A stretch of 64,000 bases of DNA. It comes from Paramecium tetraurelia. Its lineage: Eukaryota > Ciliophora > Oligohymenophorea > Peniculida > Parameciidae. Under the pieces are notes generated by a model that saw only the letters and a program-made list of their open reading frames with translations, did not search any database and had not been told where the DNA came from. Positions 47,929 through 58,283 of the stretch are shown piece after piece (the first letter of the stretch is position 1; each line of letters begins with the position of its first letter). Both the position numbers and the translations under genes were made by a program. The stretch lies in assembly GCF_000165425.1 (NCBI RefSeq), contig NW_001798965.1, positions 4,447 to 68,446 of the forward strand, given 5' to 3'.

Positions 47929-50483
47929 ATGTCGGACGAGGAACCAAAAGAAGATGATCAAGACATTGGAGACAATCCTGATAAGGAAAATCCAGATAAA
48001 CAACAAGACGACCAAGGTGACCAGGATAATTTTGAAGACGTAGATGATTACTAGGATGAGGACGATCCCAGGGATGATGAAGAGTAAAATATTTAAATTT
48101 ATATTCACCTTTAGTTTAAAGAATAATGAGACATCAAATAATTTAAAACTTACTATTGACGACTTAGACTTGGATGAGAATCAGAAATTACGAAAATGGA
48201 AGGACCTGCTGACTGATCATGTTCTATAGGTCTAAAAATTAAGAGGAAGAAATAATAGGTTAAGAGGCGAGCTCAAAAAACTAGGAGACAAAGCAGAGAA
48301 ATTGGTCTAATCTAATGTCAGAAAATAAAAACTATTGGAATAGAAATTGGATCCCAAACACTATAATCTTGCTGAGAAGAAGATTTTATATGAAATCAAG
48401 AATGGCAAATCCAAATAGGACTTTGCTAATAAGATTGATCCCAGAATTTGTAACTCATTATAATATTTTAAGTGGATTTGCTGATAGCCATCGACAAAAT
48501 GGAACAATCCAATAATCAGATGAGAGAATCAATCAAGGCATTGAAGGATAGAAATAAAAATCTAGAATAAACAGAAGATGTTAATAAACTAAGTAATGAA
48601 ATTGTACTTGTTGAAAAATAAATTGCAGATGAAGATAGATTGAGGAGGAAGATGTAAGTAATAATGAAAGAATAAGAATCAGAACTTAAATAACAATAAT
48701 TTGATTGTGATTATGAGGGTAGATTAAATAGTCTCAAAGAATAAATTAAAACATTAAGAGACAGTATCAAGGAGGGTTAAAAGGAAGAGTTGCATGAAAC
48801 TAGAAAGGAATTCGAATTAAACAACCACTTTGCTGAACTTTAAAAAATGTAACCCCCTATTTATATTCTCATAGATATCGTCAAATGTGCAACTAATTAA
48901 ATAAGCCTTGCGAAGAGAAGCAGCATTTTAAGTAAGACAAATAGAGGGATCAAGATAATATGAATGAAAAATTGAAAAAAGTATAAGAATTTGCACAGAA
49001 AAGTCAAGAGGAGAATTAGAAAAGATTCCTATAAATCAAGGAAAATAAAAAAGAACCAGAAGAAAAAGATGAACTTAAGAAGGCTTTGGAAGAATTTAAA
49101 AAAGATGAAAACAAATTTAAATAAATTTAAGAGGAGGTCAAGTAATTGCAAGAAGATCTTGAAAAAAAGGAACGAGAAGCGTAGAAAGAGAAGAACAGAT
49201 AAGTTGAAGAGTATGCTAAATTAAGTGAGGATGTTGGATAGTTAGCCAAATAATTAAAAGAAAAAGAAATCTAAACCAAATCATAAGTTCTAATATTAAA
49301 TGATCTCCAAAGATAAGCACAATTATTGGAGAAAAAATAAATCGCTGAGCCAATATAAAGTACACAACAAAAGTCAGAATCCCTCATGCGTGGAATTACT
49401 GAATAAACATAGACTTGCTTACCTTTTGATGATTCCAAGAACTTAGATTGGACATCATATATGCCTGTCAATTAGATAGTTGTGTGCAAGAACAGTATCA
49501 ATAATCTAATTGTTGGTTTGGAACTGACTTATGGATCTGCAGAAAACGAAGAGGAGTAAAAGACTACAAAGAATATTGGATTATAAGAGGGAAACATTGA
49601 AAAAGTGGAGATCAAAATTACTCCTGAAGAAAAATTAAGCTACATTTCTGGGTTCCATAATAAAGAGCAAATTATCTTTTTGAAGTTTGAAACAACTAAG
49701 AAAAGAGTCATTCAGGTTGGAAACATGAAATATAAAGATAACTTCACTAAGGATTTCAGAATTGAAATTAAAGATAAGGAAATTCAAGGATTTAGTGGAA
49801 TATTGGACTTCACTAATGGTAATATATAGAGTATTAATTGATTAGAATCATCGAATCCATCTGAAAGATACTTAGTTGCACTTGGAGTTAATCTCAAATA
49901 GAAAGAGGATATCTCAGCTAAAAAGAAATAGAAGAAATAGTAAATGGAAGAAGAAAAAGAAAAATAGAGAGTTCCGATTGATTATAGAAAAATAACCTAT
50001 CCCTTTAGAAAGAATCAACCTAAACATCTTGAACTAGTCAAATCTTAACCCAAGTTAGAGGTTTCTATTTATGAAGAAGAGAAATGTATTTCGATTGTAT
50101 ATTCATTATAGCTAAATTATTCTAAAAGGAGAAGGAAAGATTCTTATAGGCACAAAGAGCATAATTGGGTTTTTTATCAGCAAAACAATTCAGTCCTGCT
50201 ACTTATAAATAATAGGAGTATTTAACTGAAGATAAGCTGGTAATATTAATATCATTATTAATAATAGAGAAAAGAGAAGAACAAGGAGAGAAAAAATTGG
50301 GTTGAGCAAAAGAGAGAGGAAAATAAAAATTCATTAACCCTGCCTCTGATTGATCTGAAATCACCAGTAGAACAGGATAAAAAAGGAGCCAAAGGATAAA
50401 AAACAGCTAGTCCGTAGAAGCAATAGAAATAACCTTAGAAGGAGGCTCCAAAAAAAGATGATTCTAAAGCTAAAAAAAAATGA
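47929..50483 (+). CDS. Coiled-coil protein with a jacalin-like beta domain
   Basis: A 797-residue protein. Very acidic start, then long coiled coils (residues about 70-440, e.g. LVQSNVRKQKLLEQKLD). A beta domain follows at about 460-590: INNLIVGLELTYGS, VEIKITPEEKLSYISG, IFLKFETTKKRVIQVG, which resembles the jacalin-type lectin fold. A second helical part ends in a lysine-rich tail (PKKDDSKAKKK). Six introns, 48084-48114, 48450-48472, 48849-48874, 49819-49845, 50086-50111 and 50240-50267, give exactly 798 codons. It is 36 bp after the EF-hand gene. The stop overlaps the start of the next gene. Function unknown; a structural ciliary or cortical role is possible. Confidence 0.8.
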
Positions 50484-52030
50484 ATAATTTACAAATTTCA
50501 ACACCTATAGCTTAACATCGTTCTTCTATTCTCACCCTCGAGCCTGAATCCATATATCAATCTCTAATAGAAGTTCATGTTATAGTATAGGATAGCATAA
50601 AACATATCATGAATTCTCTGAACAATGGTCTCAATGTAAGTGATGTATTGAGAAATATGCCATCTTTTACATTTACAAAAACTATGGAATTGATTGAATC
50701 TATAGTGAAGGAAATTGAGTATGACAAAATCAAATCTGACTTGGGTGAGGAGGGTGAACCGGAAAGACCTACAAATGATTAATGGAGGAGATAAAATGCT
50801 CATTTAATGAAGGAATTCATAAGAAAACCTGATAACAAGATTGAGGAATTAGAAGAGGAATAGTTTGAAGAGAAGCCTCCTTCTTGGGAAGAGTTTTAGC
50901 CTGAAATTGTATAAACATAATAGGAGCCTGAGAGCGATTTATATGATGATCATTTGAGAAGTCAGTTATCGTATAGAGAGAAGATGAGAAAGGAATTCGA
51001 AGAAAATCAAGCTCAAATAGAGAAGGAAAAATAGGAAGAACGAAGAAAAATCAGAGTTTTAGTAGATGGTCAACCAGAAAAAGTAACTTATGATATTGAT
51101 GGTAAAATAATACTTAAGGCTAAAAGAGTGCAATTGGCTCCTGTAAAAAAGATTGAAGGATAATAAGTTAAGGAATCGGCTCCCTCTCAAACAGAAGAAT
51201 TGGCAGTTATCAAACCGAGAAGACCAGCATTACCTAAACCTAAATTAAAATTATTTAAGGTATAACCATCAAACGAAAATGCAGAAGCCCTAAAGATTAT
51301 AGCCTAATAAGAGAGAAATCATTTACAGGAATTTATGGATGTGTTAGAATTAAAACCAGGGGTTTTTCTTGAAATTGACCATCATGAAAAAGGATAACGC
51401 AATAAACATACTCAAGCTTAAGATTTGCCTTATCGAGTCTAAAATAAAATGGATCAATATTTAGCATCCGAATAATCATAGTCTATTCGTTTATCCAAAG
51501 AAGAATATTCAAGTATTACAATCAACAATAGCATTCTAAGAGGATCATATGAATAATCTTATTTAAAGAAGAAGTCAGGCATTCGATAAAACACTACTCA
51601 GAAAACCAAGCAAAGTGATTACGAAGATACTATGCCAAAAAATGGGATTGTGAAAGTCAATGATATAGGCAAGTTCTATGATTTGTTGATCAAAGACTCA
51701 GAAATTATAGAGGAAAACACTCATACTGAATTTCCACCTATTTTAATGGATAAATATGACAGTCTTAGCATATAGGAATTCAAGACTCCAATAAAATCAG
51801 AACTTCCATCTATCCCTGCTACCCAATTCTATAAATATCTATCAAAATAATAACCCCCTAGTCTATCAAGGATTGACAACAATAGTGTTACTGGATCTGT
51901 GACTTCTAAATTAACTAGAGATAGATCCATGCCAGAAGTAATTAGCAATATGAAATTGCATCAATGTTTAGCTGCTCCTAAAATTGGTAAGTATTTAGGA
52001 TTTGGAATCAATCAAAAATATAAATTCTGA
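50480..52030 (+). CDS. Hypothetical protein of 516 aa overlapping the previous stop
   Basis: Intron-free. The first ATG (50480-50482) overlaps the TGA of the upstream gene (50481-50483) as ATGA; the next in-frame Met is at about 50609, which would leave a normal 126-bp gap. The protein has a helical N-terminal 150 residues, a charged coiled-coil part (REKMRKEFEENQAQIEKEKQ), a short conserved-looking block (LVDGQPEKVTYDIDGK and LELKPGVFLEIDHHEKGQ) and a polar tail. The KPGV block resembles unnamed ciliary proteins I have seen, but I do not claim a family. It ends 47 bp from the convergent PARP-finger gene. Confidence 0.72.
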
Positions 52031-52077
52031 ATATAAAATCTTTCAATTTATAATTATAATTGATTATTATAGAATAG

Positions 52078-52537
52078 TCACCATTCCTCCTCAGGCTAAT
52101 CCATTTTCTAAAAAAACATAGCTTATTGACGTATCTTTTGATTAAAATGTAAATCCCTTTATATTTTCACATAGTTTTGGAAATGCTCCTGCTTTGACAA
52201 ATATTTCACTTCCTTTTAATCTTCTACAGTAATTTTATATAAAATATATACTTTTTTAATAACTACTCTTCTTTATCTAATCGACCCTCTGCCTTACTTT
52301 CTTCTAATCCTCTTCCTTCAATCCGTGGATATTAACTACATCCAAATCTTGATTTCGATCTCCCTTTATTGAAGTCAAACAAGGTAAGTGATACCATACT
52401 TTTCTGTCAAACCCTAAACCAGGAGGTCTAGTTAATACATGGCCTATCCTGATGTCGTCTTTGATAATGTTCTGAAGACAATTCTAACATTTCACTCTAT
52501 TAGAAAGAGCATACCCTACTTCAATGTACTATTTCAT
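52078..52537 (-). CDS. Stand-alone PARP-type zinc-finger protein
   Basis: A 143-residue protein. Residues 6-85 are a PARP-type zinc finger: YALSNRVKCQNCLQNI (first Cys pair), GHVLTRPPGLGFDRKVWYHLPC (shown in part; the His and last Cys are in WYHLPC). Such fingers recognise DNA nicks and breaks in PARP1 and DNA ligase III. Here the finger is the main domain, followed by a helical basic tail (VKIQRDLHFNQKIRQQAMF) after a 28-nt intron at 52224-52251. No ligase, WGR or PARP catalytic domain is attached. It may be a DNA-break adaptor in the nucleus. Confidence 0.82.
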
Positions 52538-52653
52538 TATAAAAATCAAATGCGCAATTTCTAATTGAATCTTTTTAATTTGATAAAATCATTTGAATAT
52601 TTACCCAATATATTCATTTTTGCTCATAGACTTTATAACTTCACTTCATAATA

Positions 52654-53005
52654 ATGATTCTAAAAAAGTGCAAATAAAATCCGTTTCATTTTATTTTACG
52701 TCATTAGTTTTGGTTGTTAGTGTTATATAAAATTGACCAGAAAAGTTCTATAATTTAAACAACTTCTTGTAATAGCAAAAGAGTACTGAGAAGACTTATA
52801 CTCCAACAAAAGCACTCAAAAATATATATAATAACTCAAAATTAAGCAGGTCAGGTCTTCATTTTTTACAAGACTCCGCAAGGATCCTATAGAAGCCTTG
52901 AGTCTCAAGAGTGGTCTCTATTTAATTTATGAGGAATGTCTACAAGAATATTGTCATCAAATCACAGATATCGGTTTATTGCAGTTGTTTAAAGAAGAAA
53001 TCTGA
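52654..53005 (+). CDS. Small hypothetical protein (109 aa)
   Basis: A short frame from ATG 52654 to TGA 53003-53005, with a 22-nt intron near 52770-52791 needed to reach the most convincing part (SSFFTRLRKDPIEALSLKSG and LYLIYEECLQEYCHQIT). That part looks like genuine helical protein; the first exon less so. It is divergent from the PARP-finger gene, with 116 bp between starts. Unrecognised. Confidence 0.42.
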
Positions 53006-53524
53006 CTTGTTTATGTAAATATTTGAGTATAAAATTTAAATTGCTATGTTGGTTAAATTATTACTTTATTATAAAATAAAGTAGAGGTTAATGATTCTGA
53101 ATTATTAAATTAAACTTATATTGCTTATTTTTTTAATTTCAAGACAATATAAAATAAACCCAAGTTTTTCAGTTTAAATTTATAAAATTAATTGATTTTA
53201 GGAATGTAGAAGAAAGCTTATCGGGGAGCAAGATCAGCCTTTATTAATTCTGAAATAAAATTAGGTTCAAATTCTTTTAATATATTTTATAATATTAAAT
53301 TAGTAAATTTTGAGTTGATTCATGGCTTGGCTTAATGTTCGTCATTAATCTATAAGCTATAACTAAATGAGGCAACCCAATTCCAGTAGATTTTGAATTT
53401 TAGGTGCATTATAAAAAATTTTATCAGTAAAAATATTGAGTGCATCTTAATCATGACGCACTAAGGGCTGATTTGCTCGAATTTGGATATTTATAAAGAT
53501 TTTTAAATATTAATATTGAATTAG
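53006..53524. other. AT-rich spacer with a less AT-rich island
   Basis: Mostly AT-rich. A stretch at about 53215-53480 is richer in G+C than its surroundings but has no continuing frame. It could hold a small RNA gene or a relic; I cannot fold it into a known RNA. Confidence 0.35.
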
Positions 53525-53981
53525 ATGAATATCATTGACGAGGCCGAATAAAAACTTCAAAAGAGTGTTCAATAAAATAAATAAGCCCAAAAAAAAGAAC
53601 TTAGGCCTCGTTCGAATATAGTCCCTGGGATATTCTAAGAATATAAAAGAACATACATAAAAGTGCCACCTGTTTCGAAGGATTAATTGTCTCGACTTGT
53701 ACTCAAGGAAGGGTTTAAAATTAAAGAAGTATGATACTGCATAATCAATTAAATAGGCCGCAAAGAAGCTCTAAATCAAGTATGCCACAGCTAAAACTAT
53801 TATATTCCATCTACGGGAGGAAAAGAAACAAATTATCTAGGTAGGATCGAAGATGTGCTCATACACTGAACTACAATCAGGTATGATTTCGAAGTTGAGA
53901 ATTATTTCAACAGCCTCTAATGATATAATTTCAAATGTGGAGTATCAATTAGTCCCTGTAAATCAATTACTAATTCAATGA
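53525..53981 (+). CDS. Helix-turn-helix DNA-binding protein
   Basis: A 142-residue protein with one 28-nt intron (53729-53756). The core is FKIKEAAKKLQIKYATAKTI, a helix-turn-helix of the kind found in homeodomain-like, pipsqueak and transposase-derived proteins (A-A-x2-L-x-I-x-Y/S-T-A-K). It is preceded by a basic, Q-rich N-terminus and a PPVSKDQ segment, and followed by HLREEKKQ. It is most likely a nuclear DNA-binding factor, perhaps derived from a transposase helix. No catalytic triad is present. Confidence 0.72.
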
Positions 53982-55022
53982 AAAATCTATTTTCATTAGG
54001 AATCCTATGTTGAATAAATAATTTGATAATACAATTTAAAATTCAATTATAATTATAAAACATTAAACTAACTTCATTATGTTTCATTAGCTTCCACTTT
54101 ATCTTGTGTTGAACCCACAAATACTTCAAATATAACTAATCTCCATTAATTCTTATTCAATTTTTTTCGAATCATTTTAATGTATTGAATTCAAAGAATA
54201 TCAAACACTTTAATAATTATTGTAAAACTTAGGAAATATTCTAACTTCCCTATCTTTAATTGGGCTAGCCTCTTGACAAAATTAGTAACAGCACTATTAG
54301 TTTATCTTAACACTTTAATACTTTATACTGTAATTGACAAATAAGCAAAATCTTGGATGTTAAAAAAGATTATAAAAAAAAATCTTTTTTTTGTAATTCA
54401 GTATTTTTTATCATAGCTTTAGATTCATCAAAATACTACCAATTATTGTATTCTTATTAAGACAATTATCCAATAAAATACAAAAGACCATTTCTATTTC
54501 TAAATAATATTATGTGATCGTTAAATTATATCTAGAAAAGCCAAAAAATTATTTGTCTTGTTAAAATTTATTATGCTTTTCTTGCCCCTAAAAATATTAC
54601 AAATTCGCTCCTTTTTAAATTTTCTATAATATTTTAAATATAATTTTGTTGTTCTTCTTGTAGTTGTTGACTGACAGGATATATCCTAAATTTAGATTCA
54701 ATCTCATAAACTTAATTCTTCTTTTTTCAATATATTTACTTATATAACCACATAGAGATTATCAACACTATAAATTTCAATTTCAACGAGTCTGCTTTTT
54801 GTCATAAGCAGGTGTTGAGATGAATTAAAATAATTAAGATATATGTCTCATTATTTTTGCTTAAACCCACTTTCTCAAATATTAAGGAGATGCATAGAAA
54901 CTATTCTGACATATAGCGTCTTCCTGATTTATAAAAATTTCAAATTTAATATAGATATTTATTACAATTAAAAATAATCTAATTAACAAACCAAAGGCTG
55001 TTGATTATTTATAATAAACTAT
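53982..55022. other. AT-rich region, decayed coding only
   Basis: About 1 kb. On the minus strand short frames near 54250-54760 are partly protein-like but are cut by TGA and change frame without usable introns. No intact gene seen. Confidence 0.5.
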
Positions 55023-55660
55023 TCATTAATTTTTGGCATCCTCTCTTTGATTCAGCAATATTGTAACAAAATAAGTGAAGAAAATAATTGTTGAGATAAG
55101 AAAAGCCCAAAAATGAAATAGATTCTCACCTCCGATGCATTTCCCTGTCCAAGGACAATGATGGTCATAATTTGTAATACAAACTCTACAAAATGGGCAA
55201 TGATCAGATCGAGCAGGTTAGATTTTTTAACATTTTTCACAATACCATACATTTCTTTATTAGGGCCTATTCGACAAAGAGTACAACTATCCAAGATATT
55301 TCTAATTCAACTGTGAGTCATTTGCAATTCCTGGATTAGCCAATCCAACACCTAAGTAAAGTATTGATTATGCTAATGTTATAATTATCCCAAAAGTTAT
55401 ATCGTGACCCAAAGCTTTTTATTGTCTCATCATTATATAGGCAAAGACATTGAATCCAATCAAAGTAGCAGCAAATAAAGGCCCTTTTATATAAAATCCA
55501 ACATATTTTTACAATGAGGCCCTAAAAATATCGTTTTCGCTATGATCACATATTCCCCATATGAATTTCTATCACTTAATGGTCTTGGTCTGCACTCAGG
55601 GGACATATCCATTGACCCATAGTTTTCAGTACCTTCAGCCTTTATTATTATATGTTCCAT
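55023..55660 (-). CDS. DHHC palmitoyltransferase
   Basis: A short, four-TM-type S-acyltransferase. The zinc-finger catalytic block is WYCEKCQKIQPARSDHCPFC then RVCITNYDHHCPWTGKCIG, with all cysteines and the DHHC nucleophile. Hydrophobic segments flank it (GPLFAATLIGFNVFAYIMM and ITFGIIITLAQSILYLGVGL before; HFWAFLISTIIFFTYFVTIL after). The enzyme attaches palmitate to cytosolic proteins at Golgi or plasma membrane. The stop is at 55025-55023. The N-terminal exon (Met 55660) and the catalytic part lie in frames differing by an intron I could not place near 55570, so the first 40 residues are uncertain. Confidence 0.87.
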
Positions 55661-55736
55661 CTTATTTATGAGAATATTCAATAAATAATAATTCAAGTGA
55701 TAATAAAATTAAATATAATTATTTTATAATTTTACA

Positions 55737-56429
55737 ATGCAAAAAATAATTTAGAATCCGATTTCTAAGTTTGAAAAACTTTAACCTGAAATTATCTATC
55801 TAATTAGTGAATTTTTAACATTTGATCAATATCTAGAATTGAGATTAATAAATCATTTTATGAATCGGAGAATCTAATATATTTCAATTCTAAAGGTTTA
55901 GTAAATCAAATCAAAAATAGATTATTTTGAATTATAATTGGAAGAGTAGGTAATAAGCAACGAAAATTATACATATTAAGAAGGGTTATGGTTTAGATTT
56001 TTATTTGAATTAGATAAACTAATTTACTAATTGGATCGAAATCAAATATTTGCAATCAAACCAACTTTCAAGCCACTGCCTTTGATCGTATAATAGATAT
56101 TTGAGTATGCAATCATATTAGGAAATTGTAAAAGTAAGGATCCACTTTAAGAATTTACTTCATTTTTATAAACCTTGAATGCAATAAATATATCTAATCT
56201 CACATAGTCTCAATTATAAAGACTTACACCCATTTTATAAATATCAGTTGAATCTGCTCAAAACTATGGCCGTGTTTATGGAATCATTTGTGAGATCATT
56301 TAATTAATTATCAAAGCTCATAATAGTTGTTAGCTCAAAGTTTAATTCCATAAAATAGGATAAGAAATAAAGAAAAATTAAAACAATCAAGTTCATTTAG
56401 ATAAATTATTTGGTTTAAATAATAAATGA
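55737..56429 (+). CDS. F-box-like protein
   Basis: A 230-residue, intron-free protein. Residues about 12-45 look like an F-box (FEKLQPEIIYLISEFLTF then YLELRLINHFM), which would bind Skp1 and recruit substrates to a ubiquitin ligase. The rest is helical (LWFRFLFELDKLIYQLDR; GRVYGIICEIIQLIIKAH) without known substrate-binding repeats. The F-box match is by pattern only. It starts 76 bp from the divergent DHHC gene. Confidence 0.62.
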
Positions 56430-57007
56430 ATTAACATTATTTTAAACTTCTAAACTTAAATTAATATCTATTTTATTTAAAATATCTTAAAAAAGATAAA
56501 ATTATTTATTACTGTTATTAATATCTTAAAATATTGTTTTTAAATTAAAAGTATTAAGACAGAAGATCTATTATACATATTCATTTAATTATAATTATTT
56601 GAATTATATATTTTAATAGAAACATAAAAGTATTTCTTTATGTATTATAAAGGAATAGGATTTAAAAAGAAATTTTTTCTCTAATATCCACTTATTGTTA
56701 TTCATAAAGTTATCTATGTGAAAGAGAAATAAAAATATCTTTCTTTATTAAAAAAACTAATGATTAATTTCTCTGATACATTATATTTATTATTTTAGAA
56801 ATTTAATCTAAATAGCTGAAGTTTGATGTTAAACAGATTTTTCTCGATTGAAAACATTGGCTTAAGCATTAAACAAGAAGTATTGCTACCGTATAAATGT
56901 ATGAATTTAGAAATCTTTAATTAAATTAATACAACTTAATTTATATAATTCTATATTTCAACTTCTTAATCTTTTTAAGGTATATATAATTTTAGAATTA
57001 ATTCTTA
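56430..57007. other. AT-rich spacer
   Basis: Nearly pure A+T, no coding frame on either strand. It contains the promoter of the gene at 57008. Confidence 0.6.
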
Positions 57008-57390
57008 ATGAAATCAATACTTTTGTTTTCATTTCTAGTTGCTGTTAGAAGCTATTGCTGTAAGATTATTAATAACTTTTAGACATTATATAATATGGAA
57101 CAGAGTATTATTGTGAAGAGTGTTGCTTTTGGTATGAAGGTGATTGGCATTGCGAGTCTTATTCATATTGTTATACTTTCTTGGGGATTATTATAGCTAT
57201 TTGGTGTTTTATAATAGGAATTTATGCAGCTCTTTATTTTTATGCAAAAAATAAAACAGCTAAAAGATTAAGAGCTATCTTTCAATTATCTCAAAATAGT
57301 TTGAGAGATAATTCATAAAATTAGATTCCATAGAATCAAGAATAACCCACATAAATTAGTTTGGTTGAGTTAAAGGAGTAAACTTTATGA
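57008..57390 (+). CDS. Single-pass membrane protein with Cys-rich lumenal segment
   Basis: A 119-residue protein, one 23-nt intron at 57060-57082. Order: signal peptide (MKSILLFSFLVAVRSYC), a short aromatic, Cys-rich ectodomain (YYCEECCFWYEGDWHCESYS, six Cys), a transmembrane helix (FLGIIIAIWCFIIGIYAALY) and a cytosolic, Q-rich tail of about 45 residues. The layout is that of a small type I receptor-like protein, with the Cys cluster probably disulphide-linked. No family recognised. Confidence 0.74.
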
Positions 57391-58283
57391 GTTTATAATC
57401 ATGTTATTTTATTTCTATAAATTATGTTTTACTTAAAGAATTAGTAATTCTAATTCAAAAGTTCACATCCTATAATATAAAAGTATAAAAAGAATTAATT
57501 TTACTAATATTAAGAATAAGAGAATTTTGGATTTATGTTCTCATTATTTTCAGAGTTAAGATTATATTATTTTAGTGGGATATTCATAATAATACTAATA
57601 ATCAACAGAATAAAATGATTACAATAATCAATTAAAATAAATCTTAATCAGAATACTGTTACATTTCGGACATATTTATTTTGTTTAATCCTTTTTTAGA
57701 TTCAATCAGATTGTAAAATAGTCTGATCAAAGCTATTTATTCTAATTATAGATTTGGTATTATCGACGATTTAAAATTTATTCTTACAAATAACGCACTC
57801 TTCGAAGACCATTGTTCAATGAATTTATTTCTTAAATAACAGCATTTTTTTTAAGACCATCTTACTTTTATTAAGTTTCCTTAAACAAATCATACAATTT
57901 ATTCTTTCACCTTAAACTCCTATGAAATATTAATTGTTTTTTCTATAAATTTTATTGTTTTAATATTTGCGAATTATTTTTTAGATATTTTTGTTTAGGA
58001 ATAGGATAAGTTGCGGCAGAGTATTGATACTTATAATATCCGGTTCGTAATGATATCCATATTATACCTTTTTTGATATTAATTTAAAATTGTTTCTAAA
58101 AAACCAATTTCGCCTCAAGTGTATCCTGTATTAATACTGTAAATTCCATTGTCCCTAAAATATATATATAAATTAAATAAAATAATTTTCAATAGAGAAA
58201 CGTTAAGTAGTTACATCAAAAATAAATAAATAAATAAGAAATTAATAATATATAAATATATGGAAATATGATATAATAAAATA
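57391..58283. other. AT-rich region with a possible RING-finger relic
   Basis: On the minus strand at about 57700-57930 two Cys motifs (NCMICLRKL and EECVICKNKF) recall RING-type fingers, but a TGA separates them and the later His/Cys ligands are missing. The remainder is AT-rich without a gene. Confidence 0.4.

Noticed and set aside
53215-53480. Possible snRNA or snoRNA in the less AT-rich island
   Set aside because: No C/D or H/ACA boxes, Sm site or recognisable snRNA core could be identified by eye.
57700-57930. RING-finger gene on the minus strand
   Set aside because: Two Cys pairs are present but separated by TGA, and the His and later Cys ligands are missing; kept only as a relic note.
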